64,000 nt of DNA. It comes from Streptomyces katrae. GTDB taxonomy: Bacteria > Actinomycetota > Actinomycetes > Streptomycetales > Streptomycetaceae. This document shows, piece by piece, positions 1 to 9,572 of the stretch. The notes below the pieces were generated by a model. The model did not search any database and was not told the origin of the DNA. It saw only the letters and a list, made by a program, of their open reading frames with translations. The stretch is taken from the NCBI RefSeq assembly GCF_000717655.1, contig NZ_JNZY01000036.1:8525-72524 (forward strand), given 5' to 3'. Each line of letters begins with the position of its first letter. Position 1 is the first letter of the stretch. Made by a program: the position numbers and the translations under genes.

Positions 1-726
1 CTGCCGCTGCACCCGAGCGAGCTGCCGCCGCAGGGGTACGCGCCGCCCACGCCCGGCGGCGGCCGCGGCGAGGTGTACCGCAGGCAGGTCGACGGCCCGC
101 GGCCCGCTCTGCCGACGGCGCCCGCCGCCGCGGCACAGGTGCAGCCGCAGCAAGCGCGCCCCGGGGTGCCGGCCGCCGAGGCGGCCGGTCAGGGACAGGG
201 CGGCGCTGCGCTGTTCCGGCGGCGGCGCAAGGCGCTGAGCGACCTGGAGCCGCGTACGGCGGTGCCGGGGCAGCCGAACGCGCAGGGGCCCGAGGACGGC
301 TGGGTCAATCCGGAAGAAGAGCTTCCGGTGGTGCCCCGGACGTATGACTTCCACGGGGAGAAGGTGCTCATCGTGGACGACGACGTCCGCAACGTCTTCG
401 CGCTGACTAGTGTCCTGGAGCAGCACGGACTGGCGGTCCTGTACGCGGAGAACGGCCGGGAGGGCATCGAGGTCCTGGAGCAGCACGACGATGTGACCGT
501 CGTGCTGATGGACATCATGATGCCCGAGATGGACGGTTACGCGACGACCTCGGCGATCCGGCGGATGCCGCAGTTCGCCGGTCTGCCGATCATCGCGCTG
601 ACGGCGAAGGCGATGAAGGGGGACCGGGAGAAGGCGATCGATTCCGGTGCCTCCGACTATGTCACCAAGCCGGTCGACCCGGACTATCTGCTGTCGGTGA
701 TGGAGCAGTGGATGCGCGGCAAGTGA
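1..726 (+). CDS. osaA: Hybrid sensor histidine kinase OsaA, C-terminal part (5' end outside window)
   Basis: The reading frame is open from base 1, so only the last 241 residues are here. After a Pro/Ala/Gln-rich linker there is a complete receiver domain: acidic pocket in KVLIVDDD, phospho-acceptor Asp in [11 protein letters not shown] (codon at 511-513), the Thr of [12 protein letters not shown] and the Lys of YVTKPVD. The protein ends just after the receiver. In Streptomyces a large HAMP-repeat hybrid kinase with this terminal receiver (OsaA) lies directly before the regulator OsaB and ftsK and takes part in osmoadaptation. The same order here supports the name. The kinase core is not visible, so its activity is inferred from family and position. 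Confidence 0.85.
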   Translation: MPLHPSELPPQGYAPPTPGGGRGEVYRRQVDGPRPALPTAPAAAAQVQPQQARPGVPAAEAAGQGQGGAALFRRRRKALSDLEPRTAVPGQPNAQGPEDGWVNPEEELPVVPRTYDFHGEKVLIVDDDVRNVFALTSVLEQHGLAVLYAENGREGIEVLEQHDDVTVVLMDIMMPEMDGYATTSAIRRMPQFAGLPIIALTAKAMKGDREKAIDSGASDYVTKPVDPDYLLSVMEQWMRGK

Positions 727-733
727 TCGACTG

Positions 734-745
734 CAGAGCGCTCTG
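734..745. repeat. 12-bp perfect palindrome after osaA
   Basis: CAGAGCGCTCTG reads the same on both strands and begins eight bases after the osaA stop codon. It could be a small protein-binding site or nothing more than chance in GC-rich DNA. Confidence 0.3.
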
Positions 746-772
746 ATACCAATTGCTGACTGACTGTGGCGA

Positions 773-825
773 AAACGGTGTGGAAGGGCGGGAGACGGGG
801 AACCTTCTGCTCTCCCACACCGTTT
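773..825 (+). terminator. Large hairpin between osaA and osaB
   Basis: AAACGGTGTGG (773-783) pairs perfectly with CCACACCGTTT (815-825) around a 31-nt loop, followed by TTTCTGCTTC. The 11-bp stem and the T-rich tail suit a weak intrinsic terminator or a processing/attenuation structure, which would let osaB be expressed separately from osaA. Confidence 0.5.
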
Positions 826-1003
826 CTGCTTCGTGCACAGTGACATCTTGGTGACAGGGTGTGGCGATCTCGGGACTGGGGCTACGATGACCGGCACAAG
901 GACGGACGGCGTAAGGATGCCGTCCTCTTCTGGGGCGGGGCCCGGCGTACAGGCCGGCGCCAGGAGCCGGGGAGGCCCCATGCCGGGGCGAGGAGGACAG
1001 GGC

Positions 1004-1681
1004 ATGGTGCAGAAGGCCAAGATCCTCCTGGTCGACGACCGGCCGGAGAATCTGCTCGCGCTGGAGGCCATCCTCTCCGCGCTCGATCAGACACTGGTCC
1101 GGGCGTCGTCGGGCGAGGAAGCGCTCAAAGCGCTGCTGACGGACGATTTCGCGGTCATCCTGCTGGACGTGCAGATGCCCGGGATGGATGGATTCGAGAC
1201 GGCCGCGCACATCAAGCGGCGTGAGCGGACCAGGGACATCCCGATCATCTTCCTCACCGCGATCAATCACGGTCCGCACCACACGTTCCGCGGTTACGCC
1301 GCCGGCGCGGTGGACTACATCTCCAAGCCCTTCGACCCGTGGGTGCTGCGGGCCAAGGTCTCGGTGTTCGTCGAGCTGTACACCAAGAACTGCCAGCTCA
1401 GGGAGCAGGCGGCGCTGCTGCGCCTCCAGCTCGAGGGCGGCGGCTCGGGCGCTGACAGCAAGGAGACGGCCGGTCTGCTGGCCGAGCTCTCCGCGCGGCT
1501 CGCGGCGGTCGAGGAACAGGCCGAGGCGCTGACCAAGCAGCTCGGCGAGGAATCGGCCGATGCCGCGGTCGTGGCGACCGCGGCCCATCTGGAGCGCAAG
1601 CTCACCGGTCTGCGGCGGGCGCTCGATGCGCTCGAGCCCGGGACCGGCGGGGGAGCGCCGGTGCTGCCCGCGCAGAGCTGA
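1004..1681 (+). CDS. osaB: Response regulator OsaB with C-terminal coiled coil
   Basis: Protein of 225 aa. Residues 6-120 form a receiver domain: acidic pair D11/D12, phospho-acceptor D55 in LLDVQMPGMDG, T85 and K108 in YISKPFD. From about residue 120 to the end there is an Ala/Leu/Glu-rich stretch with heptad character, predicted coiled coil, and no DNA-binding domain, so output is probably by protein contact. The ATG at 1004 is chosen because GGAGGACAGGG stands just before it and the receiver starts at once; an in-frame ATG at 833 would add 57 residues unlike the family. Its position between the OsaA kinase and ftsK matches the Streptomyces osmoadaptation pair. Confidence 0.85.
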   Translation: MVQKAKILLVDDRPENLLALEAILSALDQTLVRASSGEEALKALLTDDFAVILLDVQMPGMDGFETAAHIKRRERTRDIPIIFLTAINHGPHHTFRGYAAGAVDYISKPFDPWVLRAKVSVFVELYTKNCQLREQAALLRLQLEGGGSGADSKETAGLLAELSARLAAVEEQAEALTKQLGEESADAAVVATAAHLERKLTGLRRALDALEPGTGGGAPVLPAQS

Positions 1682-1811
1682 GCGCATCGAGGCGCTGACC
1701 GCCCGGCCGTTCGGACGGTGCCGGGCCTGGCGGTGCGTCAAAGCACCGACACGGCCCGCGACACGAACGGGTGAAGGGGTGGGCACGCGTGTCCACCGGC
1801 GCGCGCACCGG

Positions 1812-1817
1812 TAACCT
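1812..1817 (+). promoter_or_regulatory. -10-like hexamer of ftsK (probable leaderless start)
   Basis: TAACCT ends seven bases before the ATG at 1825 and no Shine-Dalgarno sequence is present between them. No good -35 box is visible. Confidence 0.4.
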
Positions 1818-1824
1818 CGGCCCC

Positions 1825-4596
1825 ATGGCCTCACGTACGTCCGGCAAGGGTTCCCAGAGCACTGCGGGCACCGCGAAGGGCCGCACCGGCCGGACGACGG
1901 CGCCGGCGAAGAAGGCGGCCCCCGCCCGCAAGCCCGCAGCGAAGAAAGCCGCGGCGCCCCGGCGCGCCCCCGTCAAGAAGGTGCCGCCCAAGCCCGCGCC
2001 CTCCCCGACCGGGGGCGTGGTGCGGCTGGTGCGCGCCGTGTGGCTGGGCTGTGCGCACGCCGTCGGCGCGGTGTTCCGCGGGATCGGCCAGGGCGCCAAG
2101 AACCTCGACCCCGCCCACCGCAAGGACGGCGTCGCGCTGCTGCTGCTCGCCCTCGCGCTGATCGTCGCCGCCGGTACCTGGTCGAACCTGAGCGGTCCCG
2201 TCGGGGATCTGGTCACCATGCTGGTCACCGGCGCCTTCGGACGACTGGATCTGCTCGTGCCGATCCTGCTCGGCGTCATGGCGGTACGTTTCATCCGCCA
2301 TCCCGAACAGCCCGACGCCAACGGCCGGATCGGCGTCGGCCTGTCCGCGCTCGTCATCGGGGTGCTCGGCCTCGTGCACATCGCCTGCGGGGCGCCGGGC
2401 CGGGACGAGGGCACCACCGCCATGCAGAACGCGGGCGGGCTGATCGGCTGGGGCGCCTCGAAGCCGCTGATCTTCACCATGGGTGCGCCGCTGGCCGTGC
2501 CGATGCTGGTGCTGCTCACGATCTTCGGGCTGCTCGTGGTCACGGCGACCCCGGTGAACGCGATCCCGCAGCGGCTGCGGCGGCTCGGCATCCGGCTGGG
2601 GATCATCGCCCCGAACCAGTACGACGAGGGCTTCGGGGAGGACGGCGCCGCCGGCCGGCACGACCCCGAGCAGTGGCGGGCCCGGTCGGGAGCTGCGGGT
2701 TCCGGCGACCCCGCCGACCTCGATGCCGCCGATGCCGCCGAGGAGCAGGCGCTCGCCCGGCGGCGGCGCCCCCGGCGGACCCCGGCCCGGCCGGCCCCCG
2801 AGCGGGAGATGGACGCCGTCGACGTGGCCGCCGCGGCCGCCGCCGCGCTGGACGGGGTGGTCTACGGCGGAATGCCGCCCTCCCCGCTGGTGGCCGACCT
2901 GACCCACGGCATCTCCGTCGAGCGCGCGGGCGTGGAGATCACCGCTCCGGTGCCGCCCGCCCGGGAGGAGCGGCCCAAGGCCGCCGCCCCGGAGCCGGCC
3001 GAGCCGCCGCACGACACCACGGCCGCGGCTTCCGGGACCTTGTCGGTGCCGGACCTCACCAAAGCCCCTCCGCCGCCCCAGCCGCTGCCGCCCCGCGCCG
3101 AGCAGCTCCAGCTGCGGGGGGACATCACGTACGCACTGCCCTCGCTCGACCTGCTGGAGAAGGGCGGGCCCGGCAAGACCCGCAGCGCCGCCAACGACGC
3201 CGTGGTCGCCTCGCTGCGCAACGTGTTCACCGAGTTCAAGGTCGACGCGGACGTCACCGGCTTCACCCGGGGACCGACGGTCACCCGGTACGAGGTCACC
3301 CTGGGCGCGGCGGTCAAGGTCGAGCGGATCACCGCCCTGACCAAGAACATCGCGTACGCCGTGGCCTCGCCGGACGTCCGGATCATCAGCCCGATCCCGG
3401 GCAAGTCGGCAGTCGGCATCGAGATCCCGAACACCGACCGCGAGATGGTCAACCTGGGGGACGTGCTCCGGCTGGCGGACGCGGCCGAGGACGACCACCC
3501 GATGCTCGTGGCGCTCGGCAAGGACGTCGAGGGCGGCTACGTCATGGCCAACCTCGCGAAGATGCCGCACGTGCTCGTCGCCGGCGCCACCGGCTCCGGA
3601 AAGTCCTCCTGCATCAACTGCCTGATCACCTCGGTGATGGTGCGGGCCACCCCGGAGGACGTCCGGATGGTGCTCGTCGACCCCAAGCGGGTGGAGCTGA
3701 CGGCGTACGAGGGCATCCCGCACCTGATCACGCCGATCATCACCAACCCCAAGCGGGCCGCCGAGGCGCTCCAGTGGGTCGTGCGCGAGATGGACCTGCG
3801 CTACGACGACCTGGCCGCCTTCGGCTACCGGCACATCGACGACTTCAACCGGGCCATCCGGGACGGCAAGATCAAACTGCCGCCCGGCAGCGAGCGGGAG
3901 CTCAGCCCGTACCCGTACCTGCTGGTGATCGTCGACGAGCTCGCCGACCTGATGATGGTGGCCCCGCGGGACGTCGAGGACTCGATCGTCCGGATCACCC
4001 AGCTGGCCCGCGCGGCCGGCATCCACCTGGTGCTCGCCACCCAGCGGCCCTCGGTGGACGTGGTCACCGGCCTGATCAAGGCGAACGTGCCCTCGAGGCT
4101 CGCGTTCGCCACCTCCTCGCTCGCCGACAGCCGGGTCATCCTCGACCAGCCGGGCGCCGAGAAGCTCATCGGCAAGGGGGACGGGCTGTTCCTGCCGATG
4201 GGAGCGAACAAGCCGGTCCGCCTCCAGGGCGCCTTCGTCACCGAGGACGAGATCGCCGGGATCGTGCAGCACTGCAAGGACCAGATGGCCCCGGTCTTCC
4301 GGGACGACGTCACCGTCGGGCAGAAGCAGAAGAAGGAGATCGACGAGGAGATCGGCGACGACCTGGACCTGCTGTGCCAGGCGGCCGAGCTGGTGGTCTC
4401 CACGCAGTTCGGGTCGACCTCGATGCTCCAGCGCAAGCTCCGGGTGGGCTTCGCGAAGGCCGGGCGGCTCATGGACCTGATGGAGTCGCGGGGGATCGTC
4501 GGCCCGAGCGAGGGGTCGAAGGCGCGCGACGTGCTGGTCAAGGCGGACGAACTGGACGGGGTCCTCGCCGTCATCCGGGGAGAGACCCAACCGTAA
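1825..4596 (+). CDS. ftsK: DNA translocase FtsK/SpoIIIE
   Basis: Protein of 923 aa that pumps chromosomal DNA through closing septa, in Streptomyces during sporulation septation. Layout: a Lys/Ala/Pro-rich N-terminus resembling a histone H1 tail, several hydrophobic membrane segments in roughly residues 100-250, a long acidic and Pro-rich linker, then the RecA-like motor with Walker A GATGSGKSS (from residue 587) and Walker B VIVDELADLMM (about 700-710). The C-terminus (LVVSTQFGSTSMLQRKLRVGFAKA, shortened: STQFGSTSML...LRVGFAKA) is the winged-helix gamma domain that reads oriented DNA sequences. The ATG at 1825 gives the usual N-terminus. The position after osaAB is conserved in Streptomyces. 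Confidence 0.95.
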   Translation: MASRTSGKGSQSTAGTAKGRTGRTTAPAKKAAPARKPAAKKAAAPRRAPVKKVPPKPAPSPTGGVVRLVRAVWLGCAHAVGAVFRGIGQGAKNLDPAHRKDGVALLLLALALIVAAGTWSNLSGPVGDLVTMLVTGAFGRLDLLVPILLGVMAVRFIRHPEQPDANGRIGVGLSALVIGVLGLVHIACGAPGRDEGTTAMQNAGGLIGWGASKPLIFTMGAPLAVPMLVLLTIFGLLVVTATPVNAIPQRLRRLGIRLGIIAPNQYDEGFGEDGAAGRHDPEQWRARSGAAGSGDPADLDAADAAEEQALARRRRPRRTPARPAPEREMDAVDVAAAAAAALDGVVYGGMPPSPLVADLTHGISVERAGVEITAPVPPAREERPKAAAPEPAEPPHDTTAAASGTLSVPDLTKAPPPPQPLPPRAEQLQLRGDITYALPSLDLLEKGGPGKTRSAANDAVVASLRNVFTEFKVDADVTGFTRGPTVTRYEVTLGAAVKVERITALTKNIAYAVASPDVRIISPIPGKSAVGIEIPNTDREMVNLGDVLRLADAAEDDHPMLVALGKDVEGGYVMANLAKMPHVLVAGATGSGKSSCINCLITSVMVRATPEDVRMVLVDPKRVELTAYEGIPHLITPIITNPKRAAEALQWVVREMDLRYDDLAAFGYRHIDDFNRAIRDGKIKLPPGSERELSPYPYLLVIVDELADLMMVAPRDVEDSIVRITQLARAAGIHLVLATQRPSVDVVTGLIKANVPSRLAFATSSLADSRVILDQPGAEKLIGKGDGLFLPMGANKPVRLQGAFVTEDEIAGIVQHCKDQMAPVFRDDVTVGQKQKKEIDEEIGDDLDLLCQAAELVVSTQFGSTSMLQRKLRVGFAKAGRLMDLMESRGIVGPSEGSKARDVLVKADELDGVLAVIRGETQP

Positions 4597-4813
4597 TTCT
4601 CGGGCGGGCAACCGTTTCCCTTGGGTCCGCGTCAAGTTGAGGGAGGTGGCGGCACCGTGCCCTGTGCGGGTCCGCCGCAGCACCCGGACTTCCTGCACTG
4701 TTCGGATTGCCATTCGGATGGCGTAGGAAGTCCACCCTCCGGTTGCTCCACCCTTTCGTCACCCCCCTAGACTGGACATCCAGCAGGTGGCTACACGCTC
4801 GAAAGGCGCCCTC

Positions 4814-5710
4814 GTGTCCATCGGCAACTCCAACTCCCCCGAAGATGAGCGGCCTTCGACCGACGACCGGTCCGAGGACCGCATCATCGAACCCACAGTC
4901 GAAGGACCGTCCATCGGGACGGCCCTGAAGCAGGCCCGGATCGCCGCCGGGCTCACTGTCGACGAGGTCAGTTCCACCACCCGCGTGCGCATCCCGATCG
5001 TGCACGCGATCGAAGCTGACGATTTCACGCGGTGCGGCGGCGACGTCTACGCCCGCGGTCACATCCGTACGCTCGCCCGCGCCGTCCACCTCGATCCCGA
5101 ACCCCTGGTCGACGCGTACGACGCCGCCCACGGCGGCCGGCCGGCGCCCACGCCCGCCGCGCCGATGTTCGACGCCGAGCGCATCCGTCCCGAGCGGCAG
5201 CGGCCCAACTGGACCGCGGCCATGGTCGCCGCCATCGTCGCCGTCATCGGCTTCGTGGGCTTCACCGCCTTCGGCGGCGGCGACGCGAAGGACAAGCGGC
5301 CGGTGGCGGAAGGTTCCGCCTCCCCGCAGGCCGCACCCAAGCAGTCGGCCGGCAAGCCGGCCGCCCAGCCCCAGCAGACCCCGAAGGCGCCCCAGCCGGA
5401 GCCCTCGGACAGTGCCATCGCCGCCGCGCCCAAGGACCTCGTCACGGTCGTCCTGACGGCCAACGACGGCGAGAGCTGGATCTCGGCGAAGGACCACAGC
5501 GGCCGGCTGCTGTTCGACGGCACGCTGACCCCGGGCCAGTCCAAGACCTTCACGGACAAGGAATCCATCGACCTCGTCCTCGGCGACGCCGGGGTCGTGA
5601 AGCTCTTCGTGAACGGCAAGGAGATCAAGGACGATTTCCGGCCCGGTCAGGTGGAACGCCTCACATACACCAAGGACGACCCCCGCCAGGGAGCCGCACA
5701 GGCGGGCTGA
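4814..5710 (+). CDS. RodZ-like helix-turn-helix membrane protein
   Basis: Protein of 298 aa from the GTG at 4814, which has GAAAGG seven bases upstream; an in-frame GTG at 4787 would add nine residues but has no ribosome-binding site. An Xre-type HTH (GTALKQARIAAGLTVDEVS ... TRVRIPIVHAIE) covers about residues 35-105. A membrane segment (AAMVAAIVAVIGFVGFTAF) follows near residue 140. Then comes a Pro/Ala/Gln linker and a C-terminal beta-rich DUF4115-like domain. This layout is that of RodZ-related proteins that link MreB or the envelope to morphogenesis. In actinobacteria the gene sits between ftsK and rimO. The exact role here is inferred. Confidence 0.75.
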   Translation: MSIGNSNSPEDERPSTDDRSEDRIIEPTVEGPSIGTALKQARIAAGLTVDEVSSTTRVRIPIVHAIEADDFTRCGGDVYARGHIRTLARAVHLDPEPLVDAYDAAHGGRPAPTPAAPMFDAERIRPERQRPNWTAAMVAAIVAVIGFVGFTAFGGGDAKDKRPVAEGSASPQAAPKQSAGKPAAQPQQTPKAPQPEPSDSAIAAAPKDLVTVVLTANDGESWISAKDHSGRLLFDGTLTPGQSKTFTDKESIDLVLGDAGVVKLFVNGKEIKDDFRPGQVERLTYTKDDPRQGAAQAG

Positions 5711-5812
5711 TATAGCGCTGAATGCTTGATTCCGGGTCCCCGGGGTGCTGCGCCGCACTCCGGGGATCTTGGTTTACCGGGACTTGGGGCGGGGGTCGGT
5801 GTTTGGACAAAG

Positions 5813-5818
5813 TAGTCT
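5813..5818 (+). promoter_or_regulatory. -10-like hexamer of rimO
   Basis: TAGTCT ends seven bases before the rimO ATG, with no Shine-Dalgarno sequence in between, suggesting a leaderless transcript. The upstream sequence contains a GC-rich hairpin (CCGGGGTGC ... GCACTCCGG) that could end the preceding transcript. Confidence 0.4.
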
Positions 5819-5825
5819 TGAGTCC

Positions 5826-7322
5826 ATGCCCGAACGCCGTACCGTCGCCCTTGTCACTCTTGGCTGCGCCCGTAACGAGGTGGACTCGGAGGAGCTCGCA
5901 GGCCGCTTGGCGGCGGATGGCTGGGAGCTCGTCGAGGACGCCGCCGATGCGGACGTAGCCGTCGTCAACACCTGCGGCTTCGTCGAAGCCGCCAAAAAGG
6001 ACTCCGTAGACGCCCTGCTGGAAGCCAACGATCTCAAGGATCACGGCAAGACCCAGGCCGTCGTCGCCGTCGGCTGCATGGCCGAGCGCTACGGCAAGGA
6101 GCTCGCCGAGGCGCTGCCAGAGGCCGACGGCGTGCTCGGTTTCGACGACTACGCCGACATCTCCGACCGCCTGCAGACCATCCTCAACGGTGGCATCCAC
6201 GCCTCCCACACCCCGCGTGACCGGCGCAAGCTGCTCCCGATCAGCCCCGCGGCCCGCCAGGACACCGAGGTGGCGCTGCCCGGCCACGCCCAGTCGACGC
6301 CCGTCGAGGAGCCGGCCGAAGCCCCCGCCGACCTGCCGGACGGGCTCGCGCCCGCCTCCGGGCCGCGCGCGCCGCTGCGCCGCCGCCTGGACAAGAGCCC
6401 GGTCGCCTCGGTCAAGCTCGCCTCCGGCTGCGACCGCCGCTGCTCCTTCTGCGCCATCCCGTCCTTCCGCGGCTCTTTCATCTCCCGCCGTCCCAGCGAC
6501 GTGCTGGGCGAGACGCGCTGGCTCGCCGAGCAGGGCGTCAAGGAGATCATGCTGGTCTCCGAGAACAACACCTCGTACGGCAAGGACCTCGGCGACATCC
6601 GCCTGCTGGAGACCCTGCTGCCCGAGCTGGCCGAGGTGGACGGCATCGAGCGCGTCCGCGTCAGCTACCTGCAGCCCGCCGAGATGCGGCCCGGCCTGAT
6701 CGACGTGCTGACCTCGACCCCCAAGGTCGTGCCGTACTTCGACCTGTCCTTCCAGCACTCGGCCCCCGACGTGCTGCGCGCCATGCGCCGCTTCGGTGAC
6801 ACCGACCGGTTCCTGGAGCTGCTGGACACCATCCGGACCAAGGCCCCGCAGGCCGGCGTCCGGTCCAACTTCATCGTCGGCTTCCCCGGCGAGAAGGAGT
6901 CGGACTTCGCCGAGCTGGAGCGTTTCCTCACCCACGCGCGGCTCGACGCGATCGGCGTCTTCGGCTACTCGGACGAGGACGGTACCGAGGCCGTCACGTA
7001 CGACGGCAAGCTGGACGAGGACACGATCGCCGAGCGGCTCGCCCACATGCAGCGGCTCGCCGAGGAGCTCACCTCGCAGCGCGCGGAGGAGCGGATCGGG
7101 GAGACCCTGGAGGTACTCGTCGAGTCCGTCGAGGCGGTTGACGACGAGGGTGACGGCGCCTACGGGCGTGCCGCGCACCAGGCGCCCGAGACCGACGGCC
7201 AGGTCGTCTTCACGGACAGCACGGGCCTGGTGCCCGGCCGTATCGTGGCGGCCAAGGTGGTCGGCACGCTGGGCGTGGACCTGGTGGCAGAGCCCCTGCA
7301 TCTCGAGGAGGCGGCCGGATGA
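5826..7322 (+). CDS. rimO: Ribosomal protein S12 methylthiotransferase RimO
   Basis: Protein of 498 aa, a radical-SAM enzyme that adds a methylthio group to the conserved Asp of ribosomal protein S12. The N-terminal UPF0004 domain carries three cluster cysteines ([14 protein letters not shown]14; [14 protein letters not shown]). The radical-SAM motif CDRRCSFC is at C202/C206/C209. A TRAM domain closes the protein. The [13 protein letters not shown] opening and the CAIPSFRG continuation separate it from MiaB, which is also in this window at 49864. The stop overlaps the pgsA start (ATGA), so the two are translationally coupled. Confidence 0.93.
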   Translation: MPERRTVALVTLGCARNEVDSEELAGRLAADGWELVEDAADADVAVVNTCGFVEAAKKDSVDALLEANDLKDHGKTQAVVAVGCMAERYGKELAEALPEADGVLGFDDYADISDRLQTILNGGIHASHTPRDRRKLLPISPAARQDTEVALPGHAQSTPVEEPAEAPADLPDGLAPASGPRAPLRRRLDKSPVASVKLASGCDRRCSFCAIPSFRGSFISRRPSDVLGETRWLAEQGVKEIMLVSENNTSYGKDLGDIRLLETLLPELAEVDGIERVRVSYLQPAEMRPGLIDVLTSTPKVVPYFDLSFQHSAPDVLRAMRRFGDTDRFLELLDTIRTKAPQAGVRSNFIVGFPGEKESDFAELERFLTHARLDAIGVFGYSDEDGTEAVTYDGKLDEDTIAERLAHMQRLAEELTSQRAEERIGETLEVLVESVEAVDDEGDGAYGRAAHQAPETDGQVVFTDSTGLVPGRIVAAKVVGTLGVDLVAEPLHLEEAAG

Positions 7323-7975
7323 CCGGAGTCCCGGCATCTGCGGCGGGCGGGACCGGCCGCCGGCCCGCGCCCGGCGCGAAGCTGGGGGCTGCGGCGGTCG
7401 ATCAGGCCAGCCTGTGGAACATCGCCAACATCCTGACGATGATCCGGCTGGTCCTGGTGCCGGGATTCGTGTTGCTCCTCCTCGCCGACGGCGGGTACGA
7501 CCCGGTGTGGCGCGCGTGGGCCTGGGCCGCGTTCGCCGTCGCCATGATCACGGACATCTTCGACGGGCACCTGGCCCGTACGTACAACCTGGTCACGGAC
7601 TTCGGGAAGATCGCCGACCCCATCGCCGACAAGGCGATCATGGGGTCGGCGTTGATCTGTCTCTCCTGGCTGGGCGACCTGCCCTGGTGGGTGACCGGGC
7701 TGATCCTCGGGCGGGAACTCGGGATCACGCTCATGCGTTTCTGGGTCATCAGGTACGGAGTGATTCCCGCCAGCCGGGGCGGCAAGCTCAAGACCCTGGC
7801 CCAGGGGACGGCGGTGGGGATGTACGTGCTCGCGCTGACCGGGGCCCTGGCGAGCATGCGCTTCTGGGTGATGGCGGTCGCCGTCGTGCTGACCTTGGTC
7901 ACCGGTTTGGATTACATCCGCCAGGCCGTGGTGCTGCGGCGCAAGGGTCTGGCTGCGGAGCAGGCCGCGAGGTGA
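7319..7975 (+). CDS. pgsA: CDP-diacylglycerol--glycerol-3-phosphate 3-phosphatidyltransferase
   Basis: Protein of 218 aa, a membrane enzyme making phosphatidylglycerol phosphate, the first step to phosphatidylglycerol and cardiolipin. The CDP-alcohol phosphotransferase signature is complete: D79-x2-D82-G83-x2-A86-R87-x8-G96-x3-D100-x3-D104. Several hydrophobic helices surround it. A ~30-residue Gly/Ala/Pro-rich N-terminal extension precedes the first membrane helix. It overlaps rimO upstream and cinA downstream (GTGA). Actinobacteria often have several CDP-alcohol transferases, so another glycerolipid substrate is possible; gene order with cinA and clgR favours the PgsA assignment. Confidence 0.88.
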   Translation: MTGVPASAAGGTGRRPAPGAKLGAAAVDQASLWNIANILTMIRLVLVPGFVLLLLADGGYDPVWRAWAWAAFAVAMITDIFDGHLARTYNLVTDFGKIADPIADKAIMGSALICLSWLGDLPWWVTGLILGRELGITLMRFWVIRYGVIPASRGGKLKTLAQGTAVGMYVLALTGALASMRFWVMAVAVVLTLVTGLDYIRQAVVLRRKGLAAEQAAR

Positions 7976-8562
7976 CACAACCGGTGGGGGAATCTCCGGT
8001 GGCCGGTGGGGCGGCTCCGGACGCCGCGGGGGCGGCGGCCGGGACCGGGGACACCGCCGCGATCGCTGCGGAAGTGCTGCGCCTCCTTGCGGAGAGTGAC
8101 CAGACCCTCGCCGTCGCCGAGTCGCTGACCGGCGGGATGGTCGCCGCGGAACTCACGGCCGTCGCCGGGGCCTCCCGGTCCTTCCGCGGGTCGGTCACGG
8201 CGTACGCGACGGAGCTGAAGCACCGGCTCCTGGGCGTGGACGCCGGGCTGCTGGCCGCGCAAGGGGCGGTGAACGCGCAGGTCGCGGACGAGATGGCGAC
8301 CGGCGTACGGCGCGTACTGGGGGCTTCGTGGGGGATCGCGACCACCGGAGTGGCCGGTCCGGACCCGCAGGACGGGCAGCCGGTGGGCACCGTCTTCATC
8401 GCCGTGGCGGGTCCGGCGGGCAGGAAAACCGTCCCGCTGAGGTTGAACGGCTCCCGTACGGAAATCCGTAGGGAGAGTGCACGGACAGTGCTCGAACTGC
8501 TCTCGAGCGAACTCCGCGAGAATGTGCGGGGGCAGGATACGGAACAGAACGGGGGGATTTGA
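7972..8562 (+). CDS. cinA: CinA C-terminal domain protein (NMN amidohydrolase-like)
   Basis: Protein of 196 aa consisting only of the CinA C-terminal (PncC-type) domain, without the N-terminal molybdopterin-binding half of full CinA. Family motifs: AESLTGGMVAAELTAVAGAS, FRGSVTAYATELKH and TTGVAGPDPQDGQPVGTVFIAV. Stand-alone members deamidate nicotinamide mononucleotide in NAD recycling. The GTG at 7972 overlaps the pgsA stop, giving translational coupling. A ~30-residue Ala/Gly-rich lead precedes the domain. pgsA-cinA-clgR is a conserved actinobacterial neighbourhood. Confidence 0.85.
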   Translation: MTQPVGESPVAGGAAPDAAGAAAGTGDTAAIAAEVLRLLAESDQTLAVAESLTGGMVAAELTAVAGASRSFRGSVTAYATELKHRLLGVDAGLLAAQGAVNAQVADEMATGVRRVLGASWGIATTGVAGPDPQDGQPVGTVFIAVAGPAGRKTVPLRLNGSRTEIRRESARTVLELLSSELRENVRGQDTEQNGGI

Positions 8563-8671
8563 TGTTTGCAGCCCTGAGTGAACACGACATAGCTCCCCGC
8601 ACGGCCGCGGCGCGAGGCGGTACGGTGGGGCGTGAAGGATGCGGCTACACGGTCAGAGGAGGGAGCCACCG

Positions 8672-9052
8672 ATGATTCTGCTCCGTCGCCTGCTGGGTGA
8701 CGTGCTGCGTCGGCAGCGCCAGCGCCAGGGCCGTACTCTGCGCGAAGTCTCCTCGTCCGCCCGAGTTTCTCTCGGCTATCTTTCCGAGGTGGAGCGGGGG
8801 CAGAAGGAGGCATCCTCCGAGCTGCTCTCCGCGATCTGCGACGCGTTGGACGTACGGATGTCCGAGCTGATGCGCGAAGTCAGCGACGAGCTGTCGCTGG
8901 CCGAGCTGGCGCAGTCGGCCGCGGCAAGCGAACCGGTGACGGTGCCGGTCCGCCCGATGCTCAATTCGGTCTCCGTGACTTCGGTCGCGGGTGGCCCGGA
9001 GCGGGTGACCATCAAGGCGCCTGCGGAAGCGGTGAATGTCGTAGCCGCGTGA
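8672..9052 (+). CDS. clgR: Transcriptional regulator ClgR
   Basis: Protein of 126 aa with an Xre-type HTH ([20 protein letters not shown]) and the near-invariant N-terminus [20 protein letters not shown] of actinobacterial ClgR. ClgR activates genes for Clp and Lon proteases in response to protein stress. The protein ends ...VNVVAA; in Streptomyces the C-terminal Ala-Ala is known to make ClgR itself a ClpP substrate, giving a feedback loop, and that tail is kept here. The ATG at 8672 follows AGAGGAGGGAG, a strong ribosome-binding site. The order pgsA-cinA-clgR matches mycobacteria and corynebacteria. A hairpin terminator follows. Confidence 0.9.
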   Translation: MILLRRLLGDVLRRQRQRQGRTLREVSSSARVSLGYLSEVERGQKEASSELLSAICDALDVRMSELMREVSDELSLAELAQSAAASEPVTVPVRPMLNSVSVTSVAGGPERVTIKAPAEAVNVVAA

Positions 9053-9088
9053 GCTCGATGCGCGAGCTGTGAAGAAATGAGCGTGGCC

Positions 9089-9127
9089 GGAGCCCCGGTC
9101 GGTGCGTGACGCACCGACCGGGGCTCC
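9089..9127 (+). terminator. Intrinsic terminator of the rimO-clgR group
   Basis: The 18-base arms 9089-9106 (GGAGCCCCGGTCGGTGCG) and 9110-9127 are perfect reverse complements with a TGA loop. No U-tract follows, as is usual in Streptomyces. Confidence 0.85.
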
Positions 9128-9287
9128 GTGCCGTTTGCTGCGCTCGCTCGTACGGGGCTTTGCGGCGGGCCGGGGGCCCCGGGCGGGCTCGCCGCGTGCC
9201 GTGCCGTGCCGTGCTGTTCTGGGTGCGGGGGCGGCGGGGTTGCGGGACGATGGTCCGGTCCGGGTCCCCGGCCGCTGGGAGGTAGCC

Positions 9288-9572
9288 GTGCGGCGGTTAC
9301 TCATACCCCTCGCGCTGGCGATGGGCGTGCTGTGGTGGTGGGCGGTGCTGCGCCTGGCGCTGGCCCCGGGCGAGTCGGGGCCGGTGGAGGGCGCGGTGGC
9401 CGTGGGCGGCTGGGGGCTGGGCCTGCTGCCGGTGCACTGCACGCCGCGGCCCGTACGCAGGACACGGCGGGCGGCGGGCGACGGACCCCGGGGGGATGGG
9501 GCGGCGGCCGGCCGGGCGGCTACCAGGGCATCGACACTCCCCCGTTCGGGCGGAGGATCTGGCCCGTCATGA
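9288..9572 (+). CDS. Small hypothetical membrane protein
   Basis: Protein of 94 aa from the GTG at 9288, preceded by GGGAGGT six bases upstream. Residues 3-24 (RLLIPLALAMGVLWWWAVL) form one hydrophobic segment, followed by a weaker Gly/Leu-rich one and a basic, Gly-rich tail. No family recognised. The 3' end overlaps the convergent dehydrogenase gene by about 50 bases, so the true stop may be upstream of a frame error, or the overlap may be real. Confidence 0.5.
   Translation: MRRLLIPLALAMGVLWWWAVLRLALAPGESGPVEGAVAVGGWGLGLLPVHCTPRPVRRTRRAAGDGPRGDGAAAGRAATRASTLPRSGGGSGPS

Noticed and set aside
1831..4713. 960-codon open frame antisense to ftsK
   Set aside because: It mirrors the ftsK frame, as high-GC third positions leave antisense frames open. 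Its composition (His/Asp/Val/Gly runs) fits no family.
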